Positions 5,798-7,728 of a stretch of DNA of 7,728 nt are shown here, piece by piece. The notes beneath the pieces are model-generated. The model was given only the letters and a program-made list of their open reading frames with translations. It ran no database searches and was not told the origin of the DNA. Origin of the DNA: an uncultured Porphyromonadaceae bacterium (GTDB lineage Bacteria > Bacteroidota > Bacteroidia > Bacteroidales > Muribaculaceae); the NCBI GenBank assembly GCA_947178565.1, contig CAMWYV010000041.1, positions 1-7,728 on the forward strand, given 5' to 3'. Made by a program: the position numbers and the translations under genes. Positions within the stretch are counted from its first letter, which is position 1, and every line of letters starts with the position of its first letter.

Positions 5798-7728
5798 TTA
5801 CTCTGCGGGGGTATTGTTTTCGCGGTTTTCGCGGTTCTCGCGGTTTTCGCGACGTGGACCACGGTTGTCTCTGCGTGGACCGCGGTCGCCATCTCTGCGA
5901 GGACGGTCGCCGTCACGACGGGGGCGTTCAGCTCTGGGAGCGCGCTCTCTTTCAACATAGCCTTCTGGCTTGGGCTGGAGGGCGCGCATAGATAGGCGGT
6001 ATTTACCGGTCTTCTTATCGATTTCAATGAGTTTGACTTCAACGGTATCCCCTTCCTTGAGTCCGGAAGCAGCCATATCGTCAAGTCTGTTCCATGAAAT
6101 CTCGGAGATGTGGAGGAGACCGTCGCGGTTGGGCATGAATTCTACAAATGCGCCGAAATCAAGGATTGAACGCACTTTACCTGTATAAACCTTGCCCTCC
6201 TCGGGAAGTTCTACGATAGCGTTGATCATTTCAAGCGCTTTGTCAATAGAAGCTTTGTTGGCAGCAGCAACTTCAATGTAACCGCCTTCGTCAATCTCAT
6301 CTATGCTGACAGTAGCACCGCTGGCTTCCTGAATACCCTGTATGACTTTTCCGCCCGGGCCGATAACGGCACCGATAAGTTCCTTGGGAATAAGCATTGT
6401 GACAATGCGGGGAACGTGAGGTTTGTAGTCTTCGCGGGGAGCGGGGATAGTCTGCTCGATTATGTTGAGGATGTGGAGACGACCGTCACGAGCCTGGAGA
6501 AGGGCGCGTTCAAGAATCTCGTATGAGAGACCGTCGCACTTGATATCCATCTGTGTTGCGGTGATACCGTCTCTGGTGCCTGTTACCTTGAAGTCCATAT
6601 CTCCGAGGTGGTCTTCATCGCCGAGAATATCGGACAGAACGGCATATTTTGTATTGTCGGTGTCGGTGATAAGACCCATCGCAATACCGCTCACAGGCTT
6701 TTTCATCTTTACTCCGGCATCAAGAAGAGCGAGAGTGCCGGCGCAAACGGTAGCCATCGATGATGAACCGTTACTTTCAAGAATATCGCTGACGATACGG
6801 CAAACATATGGGAAATCCTCGGGGAACATACGCTTTAGAGCGCGGTGAGCGAGGTTGCCGTGACCGATTTCGCGACGACCAACGCCGCGCTGTGCCTTAG
6901 CCTCACCGGTTGAGAAGGGAGGGAAGTTGTAGTGGAGGAGGAATCTTTCCTTACCCTGGTTGAGCACATCGTCAACGATTTTCTCATCAAGTTTTGTGCC
7001 GAGGGTAACAGTAGAAAGGCTCTGAGTCTCACCACGGGTGAATACAGCGGATCCGTGAGGACCGGGAATATAGTCAACCTCGCACCAGATAGGACGGATT
7101 TCAGTTGTCTTACGACCGTCAAGGCGGGTGCCTTCATCAAGAATGCAGCGGCGCACAGCCTCTTTCTCGACATCGTGGTAGTAGCGCTTTACGAGGGGAG
7201 TCTTCTCCTCGCGAACATCTTCCGGGAGAGATTCGATATATTCCTCGCAGATAGCATCAAACTGCTCCTGACGCCAGTGTTTGTCTGCGCAGCCTGCCTG
7301 AGCTATTTTGTACGCTTTGTCATAACATTTATCGTGAACGTCCTTGCGAAGATCTTCATCATTAACTACGTGGCAATATTCGCGCTTTGCGCTTCCAACC
7401 TCTTTGGCGAGTTCCATCTGGGCAACACACTGCACCTTGATAGCATCATGTGCTGCCTTGAGGGCTGCAAGAAGTTCAGTTTCGCTCACTTCGTTCATTT
7501 CGCCTTCAACCATCATGATGTTATCGTAGGTAGCGCCTACCATAAGCTCCATGTCGGCGTTCTCGAGCTGAGCGAATGTAGGATTGATGACAAACTCACC
7601 GTTGATACGGGCCACGCGTACTTCAGAGATGGGACCGTTGAAGGGAATGTCACTTACTGCCAGAGCAGCTGAAGCGGCAAGGCCGGCCAATGAATCAGGC
7701 ATTTCTTCGCCATCAGCTGAATACATTG
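5798..7728 (-). CDS. pnp: Polynucleotide phosphorylase, N-terminus beyond window (partial)
   Basis: This is a 3'-to-5' phosphorolytic exoribonuclease of the RNA degradation machinery. The frame stays open to the right edge; the first visible ATG (7726) lies within the conserved 'SADGE' region, so it is internal. I estimate that about 100-120 N-terminal residues are missing. Numbering from that Met, the order is: end of RNase PH domain 1 (1-100, with [17 protein letters not shown]), the helical linker domain (100-195), and RNase PH domain 2 (about 200-425). Domain 2 has the phosphate-binding SSS (321-323) and catalytic D372, D378 and K380 in [12 protein letters not shown]. Then come a KH domain (about 440-500, VIGPGGKVI) and an S1 domain (511-582, [20 protein letters not shown]). 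A basic tail of about 50 residues made of RRDGDR and ENR repeats closes the protein. All visible catalytic residues match E. coli PNPase. The gene's promoter, and any autoregulatory leader, are outside the window. Confidence 0.96.
   Translation of the reverse strand, partial: MYSADGEEMPDSLAGLAASAALAVSDIPFNGPISEVRVARINGEFVINPTFAQLENADMELMVGATYDNIMMVEGEMNEVSETELLAALKAAHDAIKVQCVAQMELAKEVGSAKREYCHVVNDEDLRKDVHDKCYDKAYKIAQAGCADKHWRQEQFDAICEEYIESLPEDVREEKTPLVKRYYHDVEKEAVRRCILDEGTRLDGRKTTEIRPIWCEVDYIPGPHGSAVFTRGETQSLSTVTLGTKLDEKIVDDVLNQGKERFLLHYNFPPFSTGEAKAQRGVGRREIGHGNLAHRALKRMFPEDFPYVCRIVSDILESNGSSSMATVCAGTLALLDAGVKMKKPVSGIAMGLITDTDNTKYAVLSDILGDEDHLGDMDFKVTGTRDGITATQMDIKCDGLSYEILERALLQARDGRLHILNIIEQTIPAPREDYKPHVPRIVTMLIPKELIGAVIGPGGKVIQGIQEASGATVSIDEIDEGGYIEVAAANKASIDKALEMINAIVELPEEGKVYTGKVRSILDFGAFVEFMPNRDGLLHISEISWNRLDDMAASGLKEGDTVEVKLIEIDKKTGKYRLSMRALQPKPEGYVERERAPRAERPRRDGDRPRRDGDRGPRRDNRGPRRENRENRENRENNTPAE
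5801..5953 (-). other. Arginine-rich repetitive C-terminal tail of Pnp
   Basis: After the S1 domain the last 51 residues consist almost wholly of Arg, Asp, Glu, Gly, Pro and Asn. Degenerate heptads come first ([28 protein letters not shown]), followed by ENR triplets, ending in NNTPAE. Such RGG-like disordered tails commonly bind RNA or protein partners. A role in RNA capture or degradosome contact is inferred, not shown. Confidence 0.75.
5817..5852. repeat. 9-bp tandem repeat in the pnp 3' end (four units)
   Basis: Plus-strand units are TTTTCGCGG (5817-5825), TTTTCGCGG (5826-5834), TTCTCGCGG (5835-5843) and TTTTCGCGA (5844-5852). On the coding strand they encode successive R-E-N triplets. 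The unit is a multiple of three, so gain or loss of copies would change the tail length without breaking the frame. Confidence 0.85.

Noticed and set aside
5817..5852. Short tandem repeats considered as a CRISPR or regulatory array
   Set aside because: The units are 9 bp, contiguous without spacers, and in frame with the Pnp coding sequence.
5777..5995. Plus-strand open frame rich in Val, Ala and Thr beside the terminator
   Set aside because: It is the complement of the low-complexity Pnp tail and starts at the terminator, so no transcript is expected.
6932..7672. Long plus-strand open frame of 246 codons
   Set aside because: It lies wholly antisense to conserved pnp; its hydrophobic product has no recognisable family and follows from the codon pattern of pnp.

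Overview
The window reads as chromosomal DNA of a Bacteroidales bacterium, possibly of the Muribaculaceae type. The grounds are: four putative promoters of the Bacteroidetes class (-33 TTTG, -7 TAnnTTTG, 20-21 bp spacer), no strong Shine-Dalgarno sequences, a DUF4369-like/TlpA-like secreted thioredoxin, a cyclophilin with a long helical insert, and a DUF6291-like fragment. These are mostly housekeeping genes. I see no CRISPR array, tRNA, rRNA, insertion sequence or phage integrase.

Left part (1-3009), all on the minus strand. The window opens inside a lipoate-protein ligase gene that runs off the left edge; only its first 154 codons are present, and it has its own promoter at 488-519. Upstream of it lies a compact three-gene operon read in the order unknown 125-residue protein (GTG start, 3009), secreted cyclophilin-type prolyl isomerase, zinc M16 peptidase. 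The gaps are 5 bp and 0 bp, so co-transcription and coupled translation are likely. The pairing of a periplasmic folding helper with a peptidase suggests a protein-quality theme, but this is inference.

Middle (3010-4541). The operon and the PhoH-family ATPase gene (3133-4119, plus) are divergent. They fire from two promoters set back to back whose -33 elements are only 3 bp apart. Behind phoH sits a minus-strand remnant of a DUF6291-like gene. Its N-terminal domain and a perfect-consensus promoter survive, but its frame runs on into the antisense of the phoH 3' end. An AT-rich, T-tract-rich stretch (4349-4541) follows.

Right part (4542-7728). A secreted TlpA/thioredoxin-like protein with a CGPC active site (plus) converges on polynucleotide phosphorylase (minus). 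The pnp gene lacks its N-terminus because of the window edge. A near-perfect bidirectional hairpin terminator (5734-5778) separates the two. The pnp gene ends in an arginine-rich, low-complexity tail encoded partly by a 9-bp tandem repeat.

I found no clear multi-gene novel system. The points most worth a second look are the truncated DUF6291 gene with its intact promoter facing phoH, the divergent promoter pair, the helical insert in the cyclophilin, the unknown first gene of that operon, and the repetitive RNA-binding-like tail of Pnp.
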